The position numbers and the translations under genes were made by a program. A stretch of 64,000 nucleotides of DNA, from assembly GCF_004785645.1 (NCBI RefSeq), contig NZ_SRPE01000002.1, forward strand, positions 358,652-422,651, written 5' to 3'. This DNA comes from Empedobacter tilapiae. Lineage in GTDB: Bacteria > Bacteroidota > Bacteroidia > Flavobacteriales > Weeksellaceae. The notes beneath the pieces are model-generated. The model was not told the DNA's origin. It did no database searches and saw only the letters and a list, made by a program, of their open reading frames with translations. The stretch's first letter is position 1. The number at the start of each line of letters is the position of its first letter. Of the stretch, positions 26,401-35,304 are shown piece after piece.

Positions 26401-26658
26401 TAATGTAGGATGAGCAACACTTACTGAAACAAATTCGAAAAAACCATCTCCATCTGTAAATGTTTTAAAAGATGTTCCCTTGATGATGATTTCTACATCT
26501 GCAACTCCTAATCCATTTTGATCAACGATTTGACCTTTGATTGGATTCTGATCTTGAGAAATTGAATGATAATAATTTGTATGAATGTAAGTTTTAGCAT
26601 TGGCGTGTAAACTTAAAAATCCACCAAGTAGAAGTAGTGGTAATTTTAATTGTTTCAT
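23452..26658 (-). CDS. SusC/RagA-family TonB-linked outer-membrane transporter
   Basis: TonB-dependent channel that imports oligomers delivered by its SusD partner. I start at the ATG at 26658 (KQLKLPLLLLGGFLSLHANA signal peptide, 1068 residues). The frame is open to 26715, but that stretch contains the -7 promoter element. The order is a carboxypeptidase-regulatory-like domain (residues ~40-115), a plug with the SusC motif VVVTALGIKREEKQLGYS and VLKGAGATALYGSRAANGAI, and a 22-strand barrel ending in FNLKVNL. No sigma/anti-sigma pair or glycoside hydrolase is adjacent, so the nutrient is not readable; peptide or phosphate-ester uptake is as likely as glycan. Confidence 0.95.
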   Translation of the reverse strand: MKQLKLPLLLLGGFLSLHANAKTYIHTNYYHSISQDQNPIKGQIVDQNGLGVADVEIIIKGTSFKTFTDGDGFFEFVSVSVAHPTLLVNSSQHKFIEYTPKDISQVKITLQEETNQLNEVVVTALGIKREEKQLGYSQQKLDGDDFTNARSNNWVDNMKGKVAGMEFISASSGPMNSTKVVLRGNRSVDLGANGALIVVDGIPINSDMSSSGEGNGYLSKDAPVDFGNGMSDINPDDIENVTVLKGAGATALYGSRAANGAIMITTKSGKKNQGLGITFSSNYVVDVIQRWPEWQTEYGSGTGKAFNDAGELYYSYKASEDGPATQSNLGFGPKFNGQYYYQYDPETGLMGTERTLWRNYDNARKGFWKAGTTLTNSLSLSGGNDKGSFRASVTHTDNKWIMPNTGFERLVLSTKGDYKISDHIKLNTSINYSNRNSDNLPSTGYNNHTISYFMILTNANNNINWYKNMWLDKGKTQLNSPFSSYLDNPYALVYEVINSMNNNTLTGNISAEIDFTKNLKLMVRSGINAQDEFRELKRPYDLVKYAEGYYQRQNITSTEINTDFLLSYNSNKKQDFTYNFSVGGNRMSTKYKRINASATGLSIPDVYKLANAKYGIITTTGDYEKKVNSIYGLASFAYRDRIFLDLTARNDWSSTLPEKNNSYFYPSANLSVILSDILHLPKSIINYAKLRTSWAQVGNDSKPYIVSKYYDNNDFQGSAQVDNSLFNADLKPETTNSFEMGLESQFLKNRIGFDVSFYNTISKNQIINVPLDYSTGYSTKWINAGKVKNEGIEAMIYFKPIKSKNIEWTTRFTYSKNNNEILELAAGIEGGDEQTIATSGTVSIIGKVGGSLGDMYGYGFVRNNEGKIIYDAKTGLPVRPTEIQYIGNAFADWKGGWSNTLNVKNWTLNVTIDGSFGGLLYSQSYHKTMEHGHLKGSLPGREDGYIIGDGVVINPDGSYSQNTTKVKVPDYYSEYYRRANVEANSFENTYVKLREISIGYSFPKKLIEKHHLKGLTLSIFGRNLYTWSDFPFYDPETAALNGSSMVPGVEMGQLPSPATYGFNLKVNL

Positions 26659-26697
26659 AGCTGTAAATGTGAAATGTTTATGTGTTAAAAATTTTAA

Positions 26698-26705
26698 CAA
26701 AACTA
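26698..26705 (-). promoter_or_regulatory. -7 promoter element of the SusC gene
   Basis: On the minus strand TAGTTTTG matches TAnnTTTG, 39 bases before the ATG at 26658. It lies inside the longer open frame and so favours the shorter start. No convincing -33 element. Confidence 0.4.
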
Positions 26706-26850
26706 AACGTTCCATTTCTGAAGTTGTTTAACTCAGGATTAAGAGATTTTTAAGTAAACATTACTAAAATAGGGATGTTGTATTATTTTTACATTCAATT
26801 AAAGGTTTATTGATTTTTATTTAATATTAATAAATTTGAATTATTTTTTC

Positions 26851-26876
26851 AAAAAAGCCACTTCATTAGAAGTGGC
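26851..26876 (-). terminator. Terminator between phosphoesterase and SusC genes
   Basis: GCCACTTC pairs with GAAGTGGC around a four-base loop and is followed on the minus strand by six T residues. It separates the phosphoesterase gene from the SusC-SusD operon. Confidence 0.85.
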
Positions 26877-26899
26877 TCATTGACGTGGATAAAATGCTT

Positions 26900-28453
26900 T
26901 TATTTGATAACTTCAAAAGAAGATTTTTCAGTAAATGTATTTCCATATAAATCAGTTGCTCTAACTTCAATCTGATATATTCCTGCATTTAATTTATTTG
27001 GTAATCGAACAGACCAAATATGTTTAGAAATTTCTGGAGCAGAAGGTCTGTTTCCAATATTTGTAATTTCAGCATTATCAATCTTCATGATTGTTTCCAT
27101 ATAATTATAATCAACTGTCGGATCCCAATTCATTTTCTTCCATTCACCATTGTTCACACGGTACTCTACTTTGTTAGATTCATGTCCCATGTAGAAATTA
27201 GCATAAAGAAAAGCTCTATTTCGTTTACCTTCTTTTACTTTTTTAGTGTGGTATAAGTCAATTTGTCTTTCTTTAGGAGCGTTCGCAACTTTATAATCAA
27301 ATTTATATTGATTACCATCTACATGTAAAAAAGCATAACCTTTTGGTGTACCATCACGCATCGTAGAAGCTGGAACTCCTTTCTCATCTTTTGGACCAGA
27401 ATACCAATCTCCAGAAGTTGTACCTACATTATATTCATGATGAGGTTTCTGTTGTTGCCAACCATCTTGATTTGCATAGAAAATCTGTTCTTGGAAATGT
27501 GTATGAGCAGACATTGAAACTGTATTCGGATAATCTTTTAGTAATTCAAATAATTTGTTTCGGTCATCTGGTCGTGTATCACGAAGTGGAATATGAAAGG
27601 CTAAAACGATTAAATGATTTTTTGGAACAAATTTTAAATCATTTTTAATAAATTCTAATTGATCTGGACGAAAGCCACCCCAGTATCCTTTTCCATCGCG
27701 AGGATCAGGATATAAAATATCATCTAAAACAATAAAATGTGCTTTACCGATATTGTAAGAATAATTATTTGGACCGAAATTTTTCTCGAACGTTTCATCC
27801 GAATATTGATCTTCTTTTGCATCATAATTCATATCGTGATTTCCCATTACATTGTACCAAGGTAAACCAACTTTTCCGACAGTTTTTATATAAGATGGAT
27901 GAAGGTTTAAATCATCACCTACTAAATCTCCCAAAGAAAGTCCGAATTCCATTCCTTTAATTCCTTTTACATCATCAATTATACCTTTCGAAAAATACTC
28001 AATTTCTTCTTCTGTATAAGCTTGAGGATCACCAAAAATTAAAGCCGAAAATTTTTCATTTTCTTTTGTTGGAATTAAAGCAAAATCAATACTCTTTGGA
28101 GTATTTCCAGTCGGAGCAGAACCTGCATATTCTAATTTTGGAGAACCATTAGGTTTATTAATGTAAAAGAATTGAGGTTGATTAAATTCGTTTGTAGGAA
28201 CTTTGTAATTTGCAGGTTTTACAACAAATAAAATTGTTTCATTGTCAATTTCTATTTGATATTCTCCTTTGTCATTAGTAGAAACAACTTGTTTTCCGTT
28301 ACTAACTTGTACATTCGCTAAACGTTTTTCTGATTTATCAAATTTGTTATTTTGATTTTTATCCTCAAAAACGAAGCCTTTTACAGTTTGCTGTGCATTG
28401 ATAGAAGTAAAAATCCCTCCAATAAAAATTAGAGATAAAATTATTTTTTTCAT
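26900..28453 (-). CDS. Secreted calcineurin-like metallophosphoesterase
   Basis: Exported hydrolase of 517 residues from the ATG at 28453 (an upstream ATG at 28477 would put extra residues before the signal peptide). After the signal peptide comes a Cna-B/SdrD-like N-terminal domain (GFVFEDKNQNNKFDKSEKRLANV). The calcineurin-type core has the metal motifs FGDPQ, GDLVGDD, GNHD, FHIPL and SAHTHF. A C-terminal MetallophosC-like domain reaches VIK. The substrate is a phosphate ester outside the cytoplasm, not specified. It lies upstream of SusC/SusD on the same strand but is separated from them by a terminator. Confidence 0.92.
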   Translation of the reverse strand: MKKIILSLIFIGGIFTSINAQQTVKGFVFEDKNQNNKFDKSEKRLANVQVSNGKQVVSTNDKGEYQIEIDNETILFVVKPANYKVPTNEFNQPQFFYINKPNGSPKLEYAGSAPTGNTPKSIDFALIPTKENEKFSALIFGDPQAYTEEEIEYFSKGIIDDVKGIKGMEFGLSLGDLVGDDLNLHPSYIKTVGKVGLPWYNVMGNHDMNYDAKEDQYSDETFEKNFGPNNYSYNIGKAHFIVLDDILYPDPRDGKGYWGGFRPDQLEFIKNDLKFVPKNHLIVLAFHIPLRDTRPDDRNKLFELLKDYPNTVSMSAHTHFQEQIFYANQDGWQQQKPHHEYNVGTTSGDWYSGPKDEKGVPASTMRDGTPKGYAFLHVDGNQYKFDYKVANAPKERQIDLYHTKKVKEGKRNRAFLYANFYMGHESNKVEYRVNNGEWKKMNWDPTVDYNYMETIMKIDNAEITNIGNRPSAPEISKHIWSVRLPNKLNAGIYQIEVRATDLYGNTFTEKSSFEVIK

Positions 28454-28687
28454 GATGTGTTGTTTGTAGATGTTCAAAATTCTATATTTTAAACTAGTTC
28501 TTGATTAACACAACAATAAGTAAACATTAATTAATAGTAAAACTTAGTATAAAAACAAATTTCAATTATTATTTAAATAATGAAAAAAAAGGATGGATTT
28601 TAAATTCTTATATAAAATATGATTAAAAATATCCACTATAAATAAGTATGACCAATAAACTATTTCACTTTTATTTAATTATTTCAT

Positions 28688-28699
28688 GGTTTTAAAACC
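28688..28699. promoter_or_regulatory. Palindrome upstream of fhs, possible operator
   Basis: GGTTTTAAAACC is a perfect 12-base palindrome followed directly by TATCTTTA, a near match to the -7 element, about 30 bases before the fhs ATG. A regulator could bind here, but palindromes of this size arise by chance in AT-rich DNA. Confidence 0.25.
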
Positions 28700-28736
28700 G
28701 TATCTTTAATGTCATATTAATCTTTCCTTTTAGTTT

Positions 28737-30440
28737 ATGAAAACAAAAGATATTGCGATTGCAAAACCTATGAAAAGCGACATAGAAATAGCACGTTCCA
28801 TCGCTTTAAAAAACATTCAAGAAATTGCCGAAAGCATTAATTTACCAAGCGATCCGCTTATTCCTTACGGAAAACACATTGCAAAAGTTCCATTAGATCA
28901 ACAGCTAAAAGAGCAAATCGAAAAATCCAATCTTATTTTAGTTACTTCTATTACACCAACGAAAGCAGGAATCGGAAAAACAACCGTTTCTATTGGTTTG
29001 GCTTTGGGATTAAATAAAATTGGAAAAAAAGCGGTTGTAGCACTTCGCGAACCTTCTTTAGGACCTTGTTTCGGAATGAAAGGTGGCGCTGCGGGTGGCG
29101 GTTATGCACAAGTTCTTCCAATGGAAAATATTAATTTGCATTTTACTGGAGATTTTCACGCTATTACATCGGCACATAACACTATTTCTGCTTTGTTAGA
29201 TAATTATATTTATCGAACATCAGGCTCAGAAAATGCATTGAAAGAAGTTCTTTGGAAACGTGTTTTAGATGTTAACGATCGTAGTTTGCGTTACATTGTT
29301 ACTGGACTTCATGGAAGCGCAAATGGAATTCCGCAAGAATCAGGTTTCGATATTACGCCAGCATCCGAAATTATGGCGATTTTATGTTTGTCCGAAAATA
29401 TGGATGATTTAAGACGACGAATTGAGAAAATATTGTTAGGATATAAAAAAGACGGAAGTTTATTTACCGTGAAAGATTTAGGAGTTGCAGGCGCAATTAC
29501 CGTTTTGTTGAAAGATGCGTTACAACCTAATTTGGTTCAAACAACCGAAAATACGGCAGCGTTTATTCATGGTGGACCTTTTGCAAATATTGCACATGGA
29601 TGTAATTCGGTTATTGCAACAAAAATGGCAATGAGTTATGGCGATTATGTGATTACCGAAGCTGGTTTTGGAGCAGATCTTGGAGCTGAAAAATTCTTCG
29701 ATATTAAATGTAGAAAAGCGGGATTAAATCCAAAATTAACGATTATTGTAGCAACTGCTCAAGGTTTGAAAATGCACGGTGGAGTTCCAGTCGAAGATAT
29801 CAAAAAGGAAAATGCAGAAGGAATTGTAAAGGGATTAGAAAATCTACAAAAGCATATTCAAAACTTGCGTTCTTTTGGTCAAAATATCGTGATTGCTTTT
29901 AACAGATACAGCTCGGATACCGATTTAGAAATGACATTGATTGAAAAATTCTGTAAAGACGAAAACATTGATTTTGCAATTAATAATGCGTTTTCGGAAG
30001 GTGGAGAAGGAGCTGTTGAACTGGCTAATCTTGTTGTAAATTCGATTGAACAAAATCCTTCTAAAAAGTTAGAATTGGTTTATGAAAATGAAGATGCAAT
30101 CGATACAAAAATAGAAAAAGTAGCGCGTAAAATTTACGGAGCAAATTCGGTTATTTTCGGAAATTCAGCTTTAAAGAAATTGAAACAAATCGAAAAAAAT
30201 GCTGAAATGAGTCAATTTCCTGTATGTATTGCCAAAACGCAATATTCATTTTCGGCAGATGCTACGGCTTACGGAGTTGCACAAAATTTCGATATTCATA
30301 TCAACGATTTAGTGATTAATAACGGAGCCGAATTCATTGTTGCTATTGCGGGCGATATTATGAGAATGCCTGGTTTACCAAAAGTTCCACAAGCAAATCA
30401 TATCGATCTTGTGAATGGATTTGTTGAAGGTTTAAGTTAA
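28737..30440 (+). CDS. fhs: Formate-tetrahydrofolate ligase
   Basis: Cytoplasmic ATP-dependent enzyme joining formate to tetrahydrofolate to give 10-formyl-THF in one-carbon metabolism. The 567 residues match the family. The P-loop [11 protein letters not shown] is at residues 73-83, followed by [25 protein letters not shown], the [16 protein letters not shown] block and the [13 protein letters not shown] motif, all strongly conserved. It is single-gene, ending at a terminator 12 bases past its stop codon. Confidence 0.97.
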   Translation: MKTKDIAIAKPMKSDIEIARSIALKNIQEIAESINLPSDPLIPYGKHIAKVPLDQQLKEQIEKSNLILVTSITPTKAGIGKTTVSIGLALGLNKIGKKAVVALREPSLGPCFGMKGGAAGGGYAQVLPMENINLHFTGDFHAITSAHNTISALLDNYIYRTSGSENALKEVLWKRVLDVNDRSLRYIVTGLHGSANGIPQESGFDITPASEIMAILCLSENMDDLRRRIEKILLGYKKDGSLFTVKDLGVAGAITVLLKDALQPNLVQTTENTAAFIHGGPFANIAHGCNSVIATKMAMSYGDYVITEAGFGADLGAEKFFDIKCRKAGLNPKLTIIVATAQGLKMHGGVPVEDIKKENAEGIVKGLENLQKHIQNLRSFGQNIVIAFNRYSSDTDLEMTLIEKFCKDENIDFAINNAFSEGGEGAVELANLVVNSIEQNPSKKLELVYENEDAIDTKIEKVARKIYGANSVIFGNSALKKLKQIEKNAEMSQFPVCIAKTQYSFSADATAYGVAQNFDIHINDLVINNGAEFIVAIAGDIMRMPGLPKVPQANHIDLVNGFVEGLS

Positions 30441-30451
30441 ATATAAAATAT

Positions 30452-30479
30452 AAAGCTGTCATTAATTTGGCAGCTTTTT
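30452..30479 (+). terminator. Terminator after fhs
   Basis: AAAGCTGTCA pairs with TGGCAGCTTT (one G-U) around a six-base loop, followed by T residues. Confidence 0.8.
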
Positions 30480-30504
30480 GTTTCAAAAATAAATCATCAA
30501 AAAC

Positions 30505-30996
30505 ATGGCACGACCAACTACAAAAGAAGAATTATTACATTTAAGTCAAGCGAATTATAAGAAACTGAATGATTTAATCGAAAGTATTTCAGATCCAAAT
30601 AAAGAGTTTCCTGAAGGAACTATGAATCGAAATATTCGTGATGTTTTGGCGCATTTACATCATTGGCATTTGATGATGTTGAATTGGTACGAAGTCGGAA
30701 TGAAAGGTGAAAAACCTGAAATGCCAGCAAAAGGTTATTCATGGAAAGATACACCTGAATTGAATAAAGAAATTTGGAAAAAATATCAAAAAGTTGATTT
30801 TAATGAAACAAAGTCTTTATTTAACAATTCGTATCAAGACATTCAAAAAATCATCGAAAAACATACAAACGAAGAATTGTTCGAGAAGAAAAAATACAAA
30901 TGGACAGGTACAACTTCTTTAGGATCTTATTTGATTTCGGCAACTTCAAGTCATTATGATTGGGCAATTAAATTGATTAAAAAAACATTGAAATAA
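30505..30996 (+). CDS. ClbS/DfsB-family four-helix protein
   Basis: A 163-residue cytoplasmic protein of the ClbS/DfsB family (DinB-like four-helix bundle). Typical features are MARPTTKEELLHLSQANYKKLNDLI, the helix with DVLAHLHHWHLMMLNWYEVG, AKGYSWKDTPELN and the terminal SSHYDWAIKLIKK. ClbS itself protects against colibactin and DfsB is involved in iron-related functions; no colibactin genes are here, so the role is unknown. It has its own terminator. Confidence 0.88.
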   Translation: MARPTTKEELLHLSQANYKKLNDLIESISDPNKEFPEGTMNRNIRDVLAHLHHWHLMMLNWYEVGMKGEKPEMPAKGYSWKDTPELNKEIWKKYQKVDFNETKSLFNNSYQDIQKIIEKHTNEELFEKKKYKWTGTTSLGSYLISATSSHYDWAIKLIKKTLK

Positions 30997-31035
30997 AAAA
31001 TCGGTTTGTGGTTTCAATACTACAAACCGATTTTT
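30997..31035 (+). terminator. Terminator after the ClbS/DfsB-like gene
   Basis: AAAATCGGTTTGT pairs with ACAAACCGATTTT around a 12-base loop, with a T run at the end. It begins at the stop codon. Confidence 0.85.
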
Positions 31036-31113
31036 AATAAACTTTTTATTTACAATTAATTAAGCTAAATCAATATTTTTAGTAAGGATATCTTTTACTC
31101 TTTGTTATTTCGC

Positions 31114-31752
31114 TTATAATTGTTTTGCAAGTTCTTGAAAATCTATTCTGTTCATGTAATTTGTGTCAACAAACTTGTAGATAATATTGCCATTTGTATC
31201 TATTACGAAAACGGCAGGAACAGGTAATTCGTTATAATCGTTTTCATTGTATTCTGATAGATTAATTCCTAAACTATTATAGGTCGGAATTACATAATCT
31301 TGAAGCTTGAATGAGATACCAAGTTGTTTAGCCAAAGTATTGTTTTTATCTGTCAATAATTCAAATTTTAAATCATGATTGTTTTTCAATTCTTCGTTAT
31401 AATCTGAAGCTTGCGGAGAAATAGCTACAAGCGTTGTTTTTCTGTCCGAAATTTCTTTTAGATTGTCCTGCAATGCTTTCAATTCAAGATTACAATAAGG
31501 ACACCAATTACCACGAAAAAAAGCTACAATTACTTTTCCTTTTTGTAGAAGTTCTTTTAATTCTATAGTTTCATTGGTTGTATTTGGCAAATTGAAATCG
31601 GGAAATCTTTCGCCAATAGCAATACTGTTTTCTTCGATTTCAGAACTTTTTAAATCTTGAATAGATTTACCAAACACTTCTAAAACTTTTACAGGAAGTT
31701 GTTTTGCTAAATTTTCGTTTAATTCTTCAATTTGTTGCTTTAAATTTTTCAT
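31114..31752 (-). CDS. Peroxiredoxin-like AhpC/TSA protein
   Basis: A 212-residue thiol peroxidase-type protein. An N-terminal helical stretch of about 40 residues precedes the thioredoxin-fold domain (GERFPDFNLPN at residue 48 onward). The active-site region is FFRGNWCPYC with Cys84 and Cys87, followed by the family's LELKALQ and VAISPQ. It reduces peroxides using thiols, in the cytoplasm. It is divergent from an HxlR-type regulator with about 90 bases between, a common arrangement in which the regulator controls the redox gene. Confidence 0.9.
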   Translation of the reverse strand: MKNLKQQIEELNENLAKQLPVKVLEVFGKSIQDLKSSEIEENSIAIGERFPDFNLPNTTNETIELKELLQKGKVIVAFFRGNWCPYCNLELKALQDNLKEISDRKTTLVAISPQASDYNEELKNNHDLKFELLTDKNNTLAKQLGISFKLQDYVIPTYNSLGINLSEYNENDYNELPVPAVFVIDTNGNIIYKFVDTNYMNRIDFQELAKQL

Positions 31753-31845
31753 ATATTATTTTATATTTTTGTTAAAATTCTAAAAGTAAATTCAGATCCA
31801 CAATACCGCATATAAATGCCTCTATGGGATAAAAAAGTCAATTTT

Positions 31846-32187
31846 ATGAAAACAAAGGAACGAACGATAGAAGAAAAAATTTGTCCATTAGAATTTGCTG
31901 TAAATGCTATCAATGGGAAATGGAAAATTCCGATTGTTTGGCGAATCCATGAAGGCGAAAAACGCCCAAGTGAAATGTTGCGTGGCATTGCAAAAGTAGA
32001 CAGACGTGTTTTGAATCAACAATTGAATGAAATGATTTCAGACGGAATTTTAACGAAACAATCTTTTAATGAATTGCCACCTCGTGTGGAATATTCGCTT
32101 ACGCCACTTGGCGAAAAATTAGTGGAAGTACTTTGGAAATTGAACGATTGGGGCAAAATTTTATTAGAACATTCCAATGAAGAATAG
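31846..32187 (+). CDS. HxlR-family transcriptional regulator
   Basis: Winged-helix regulator of 113 residues from the ATG at 31846; an ATG at 31816 in the same frame would add ten residues. The family pattern is clear: CPLEFAVNAINGKWKIPIVWRI, RPSEMLRGIAKVDRRVLNQQLNEM and PPRVEYSLTPLGEKL. Many HxlR proteins sense electrophiles or disulfide stress through a cysteine near this position; here the CPLEF cysteine is present. The divergent peroxiredoxin gene is the likely target. A -7-like TATTTTTG at 31764-31771 precedes it. Confidence 0.9.
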   Translation: MKTKERTIEEKICPLEFAVNAINGKWKIPIVWRIHEGEKRPSEMLRGIAKVDRRVLNQQLNEMISDGILTKQSFNELPPRVEYSLTPLGEKLVEVLWKLNDWGKILLEHSNEE

Positions 32188-32291
32188 CATTTTTAATTCT
32201 CGTTCTTTTGGTATTGTTCGTGCATTTGTTATTGTCTTTCCAAATAAGGTTAGAATAAAAAATAAACTGTTTAATTTTTAATGTTAGAAAA

Positions 32292-32996
32292 ATGAATCAA
32301 CGAAAAAAAGCGGTTTTTAATTGGAGTGGCGGAAAAGATTCTGCTTTAGCACTTTATAAAATTCTTCAAGAAAATGAGTTTGAAGTTGTTTCGTTATTAA
32401 CAACTATAAACGAAGAAACATCGAAATCATCTGTGCACGAAATTCCGTTAGAGATACTAGAAAATCAAGCAAAAAGTATTGGAATTCCGCTTTATGTTGT
32501 TCCGTTCGATAAAGCGTTGACCAACTACGAAGATAAAATGAATAAAGCGGTTCAACATTTTAAACAACAAAATGTAACGCATTTTATTTTTGGAGATATT
32601 TTTTTGTCGGATATTAAAACGTACCGAGAACAGAAACTGAATCCGTTGGGAATTGAAGTTGTAGAACCGCTTTGGAATAAAACTTCGGAAGAAGTAATGA
32701 GCGAATTTCTGAAATCGGGAATTAAATCAAAAATTATAGTAACCAATGCCGATCAATTAAACAAAACGTTTATTGGAAAAGATTTAGACGAAGAAACCGT
32801 AAAATCTTTTCCAAATGATATTGATGTTTGTGGCGAAAATGGCGAATATCATACTTTATCTTATGCAGGTGGTTTGTTTAAAAATCCGATCGATTTTACT
32901 ATTTCAAACGTCATAAAAACTACGTACGATATTAAGTTAGAGAATGGCGAAACCAAAACGTATAACTATTGGCAAGCAGAGATTAAGAATGAATAA
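32292..32996 (+). CDS. Diphthine-ammonia ligase-like (Dph6/DUF71) ATP pyrophosphatase
   Basis: A 234-residue cytoplasmic enzyme with an N-type ATP pyrophosphatase fold. The PP-loop SGGKDS is at residues 12-17, and the Dph6-type blocks FGDIFLSDIKTYREQKLNPLGIEVVEPLW and DVCGENGEYHTLSY are conserved. Bacteria lack diphthamide, so the true substrate is unknown, probably an amidation or thiolation reaction. It is convergent with the methyltransferase gene that ends 14 bases away. Confidence 0.9.
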   Translation: MNQRKKAVFNWSGGKDSALALYKILQENEFEVVSLLTTINEETSKSSVHEIPLEILENQAKSIGIPLYVVPFDKALTNYEDKMNKAVQHFKQQNVTHFIFGDIFLSDIKTYREQKLNPLGIEVVEPLWNKTSEEVMSEFLKSGIKSKIIVTNADQLNKTFIGKDLDEETVKSFPNDIDVCGENGEYHTLSYAGGLFKNPIDFTISNVIKTTYDIKLENGETKTYNYWQAEIKNE

Positions 32997-33010
32997 AGTA
33001 GTTAAGTATT

Positions 33011-33664
33011 TCACTTCTTTGCTTTTATAATTGTAAATTTTCGCTGCATTTCAGTACCGTTTTTACTTACTGCATTTTCTTCAAAATGGAATGGTTCAAT
33101 ATGTTTGAAATTTGCTTTTTGGAGCAATTCTATAATTTCAGTTTCGGTATATAAATTAAAATTGTATTGTGTAAAGCTTTGTTTTTCGGCACTTTCTTTC
33201 TGAATAAAAGTCAGAAACAATTCGCCTTCGTTTTTTAAAACGTTATAAAACTGTTCGAAATAGTTCGATAAATCATTCCAGAAATAAATCGTGTTAATTG
33301 AAAAACAATAATCAAAAGTGTTCGATTTTAGATTTATTGTATCATTTTCGATTCTATTTAATTTTAGTTTACGTTCTTCAATCAACTTCATATTTAGCTT
33401 CGAAGCTTCGTTTATCATAGCTTCCGAAATTTCTAAACCATAATAATTGTCGATTCGATATTTTTCAAAAAGCTTTATAATATGATTTCCGTTTCCAAAA
33501 CCAAGTTCCAAAATAGTTGAATTTTCTTTACTATTTAAAAGATCGATCGTTTTATCAATCATATTAAAATTCGATTGATACATTTTGTTACCAAATTCTG
33601 AAACCTGATTTCCAGACGGACATCTTAATTGTTCCGCCAATTCTTTATCTGTCAATGCACTCAT
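33011..33664 (-). CDS. Class I SAM-dependent methyltransferase
   Basis: A 217-residue methyltransferase. The SAM-binding motif I (ILELGFGNGNHI) is at about residues 50-61, with motif II acidic residues (YYGLEISEAMI) and FDYCFSINTIYFW as the post-motif. The substrate is unknown. It follows the siderophore-interacting protein gene with a five-base gap and is probably co-transcribed with it. Confidence 0.88.
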   Translation of the reverse strand: MSALTDKELAEQLRCPSGNQVSEFGNKMYQSNFNMIDKTIDLLNSKENSTILELGFGNGNHIIKLFEKYRIDNYYGLEISEAMINEASKLNMKLIEERKLKLNRIENDTINLKSNTFDYCFSINTIYFWNDLSNYFEQFYNVLKNEGELFLTFIQKESAEKQSFTQYNFNLYTETEIIELLQKANFKHIEPFHFEENAVSKNGTEMQRKFTIIKAKK

Positions 33665-33669
33665 GATTT

Positions 33670-34491
33670 TTAGTCGATCGAACTTTTTTCCGCTTGTCTT
33701 TCTGTTGTCGATTTATCTTCTGCAATGCCCGATTTCCAATACGAATAAGCATACAATTCTTCTTTTGTCCATTGCTGTTCTTTTCGCAGATAATTTCTAA
33801 TTTCTTTAACCGAAGAGAATTCTGCTGCCACATACGCGAAACGATCTTCGTTAGGTAAATCAATCGTTTTAACAATATTTGCTAATTCACTCGATTTTTG
33901 AGGCGTTTCATTGTGTAACCAAATAAATTCTATATCGGCTTTAGTTTCGATCTTTTGTTCGTCTTTTTCGTCATGAACTTCGATAATACAAATTCCTTTT
34001 GCTGTTGTAGGTAAATCTTCTAAAATAGCGCTTAAAACCGGAATTGCTGTAGCATCGCCAGCCAATAAATACCAATTTGTTTTACGATAAAGTTCGCTCT
34101 TTCCATTTTTCATTAGAACACCTAATTTATCGTCTTTTTTTGCATGAATTGCCCAAGCCGAAGCTGGACCTTCTTCTCCATGAGCAACAAAATCAATCCA
34201 AATTTCATTCGTTTCCAAATCAATTCCTCGGTGCGTGTAAGTTCTAATTTTTGGTCGTAAATGTTCTTCAGGAAGTATCCATTCCATTTTTTCGTAGTCG
34301 AAATCTGGAAAATGAATTTTATTAATTTCTTTTGGCGGAACCAAAACCTTATTATTTACGCCAATTGTTGTGTTAGCAAATAACGGAATTTTTTCGCCTG
34401 TTAAAAAAATTCGAATGTAATGTGGTGTTATATATTCTTTTTTAGTTACGATTAATTCGGCTTGTATAGTCTGTATTTTATCTGTGCTCAT
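33670..34491 (-). CDS. Siderophore-interacting protein (FAD/NAD(P)H ferric-siderophore reductase)
   Basis: A 273-residue cytoplasmic reductase that releases iron from imported ferric siderophores. The FAD-binding domain has the RTYTHRGID and DFVAHGEEGPASAWA blocks (residues ~85-125), and the NAD(P)-binding domain begins at YLLAGDATAIPVL. The C-terminus (WKSGIAEDKSTTERQAEK) is typical of ViuB/SIP proteins. The methyltransferase gene follows after five bases. No TonB siderophore receptor is near, so the matching siderophore is unknown. Confidence 0.92.
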   Translation of the reverse strand: MSTDKIQTIQAELIVTKKEYITPHYIRIFLTGEKIPLFANTTIGVNNKVLVPPKEINKIHFPDFDYEKMEWILPEEHLRPKIRTYTHRGIDLETNEIWIDFVAHGEEGPASAWAIHAKKDDKLGVLMKNGKSELYRKTNWYLLAGDATAIPVLSAILEDLPTTAKGICIIEVHDEKDEQKIETKADIEFIWLHNETPQKSSELANIVKTIDLPNEDRFAYVAAEFSSVKEIRNYLRKEQQWTKEELYAYSYWKSGIAEDKSTTERQAEKSSID

Positions 34492-34689
34492 AATTTATTA
34501 TTTAAAATCAGTCTAAATTAATGTAAATAAATTAAAGCTCAAAATAATTATAGTTAAACGATTGTTTTAAAGACGAAAAAGATTATTATCAGCTATTTTT
34601 TATAGATTCGTGTACATAATAAGTTGGCGAAAACTAAATAGCTTTTCGATTTTATAAATAGAATTTAAATATTTACTAATTTGCGTATT

Positions 34690-35295
34690 ATGAAAACCAA
34701 ATGGACATCTTCTAAAATAATTTTGATTTTATTTTCGATCGGAATAATCGCGGTTTCTCTTTTTGTATTTCTTCTGTATTTTACTTTAAAAACAAAATCG
34801 AGAGATATTAGTAACGAAAAACCTTTTGTAGAATGGATTGGAAAACCGCTTGTACTGAATGCTGAAACGTTTTTGGTAAAAGAAGATAAAGCGAATTACG
34901 ATAATAGTAAATTTCCTTATTTGTTGACCGATTCTACGAGTTATAATTATGATGATTTGATAAGAAGAAATCAAATTAGAATAGATAAAAGCGAGCCTTG
35001 TGATGTTTGCGATATTACTTTTTTAGAAACTTTTCCTGTAGGAACTGTCGTTACTTTTCATAAAGCAGTTATGACGATTGGTGGTGTTTCGGGCTCGGCA
35101 AATCTTATTCTTTATGGAATTGTTAAACATAATAATCAAGAATATGCGGTGGGATATTATTGGGGAAGAGAAGATCATTCAAAAAGAGCCGATACTTCAG
35201 GTTTTGGCATGAAACGATATTACAAATTCAGCCAAGCGCCTTGGCAAACAAAACAAGACACAACGCGATACGTAATTAAAGATGCGCAATGGTAA
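34690..35295 (+). CDS. Membrane-anchored protein of unknown function
   Basis: A 201-residue protein from the ATG at 34690; the upstream in-frame TTG at 34681 is less likely. One hydrophobic segment (residues ~9-31, ILILFSIGIIAVSLFVFLLYF) anchors it. The outer domain has a CDVC motif, a GTVVTFHKAVMTIGGVSGSANLILYGIV strand block and GYYWGRED. I do not recognise the family. The region is more GC-rich and uses different codons than the AT-rich genes around it, though only slightly. No functional link to neighbours is visible. Confidence 0.6.
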   Translation: MKTKWTSSKIILILFSIGIIAVSLFVFLLYFTLKTKSRDISNEKPFVEWIGKPLVLNAETFLVKEDKANYDNSKFPYLLTDSTSYNYDDLIRRNQIRIDKSEPCDVCDITFLETFPVGTVVTFHKAVMTIGGVSGSANLILYGIVKHNNQEYAVGYYWGREDHSKRADTSGFGMKRYYKFSQAPWQTKQDTTRYVIKDAQW

Positions 35296-35304
35296 GTTAA
35301 AACG

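Noticed and set aside
26900..28453. Phosphoesterase as part of the SusC/SusD operon
   Set aside because: A strong terminator at 26851-26876 and a SusC promoter element downstream of it separate the two units.
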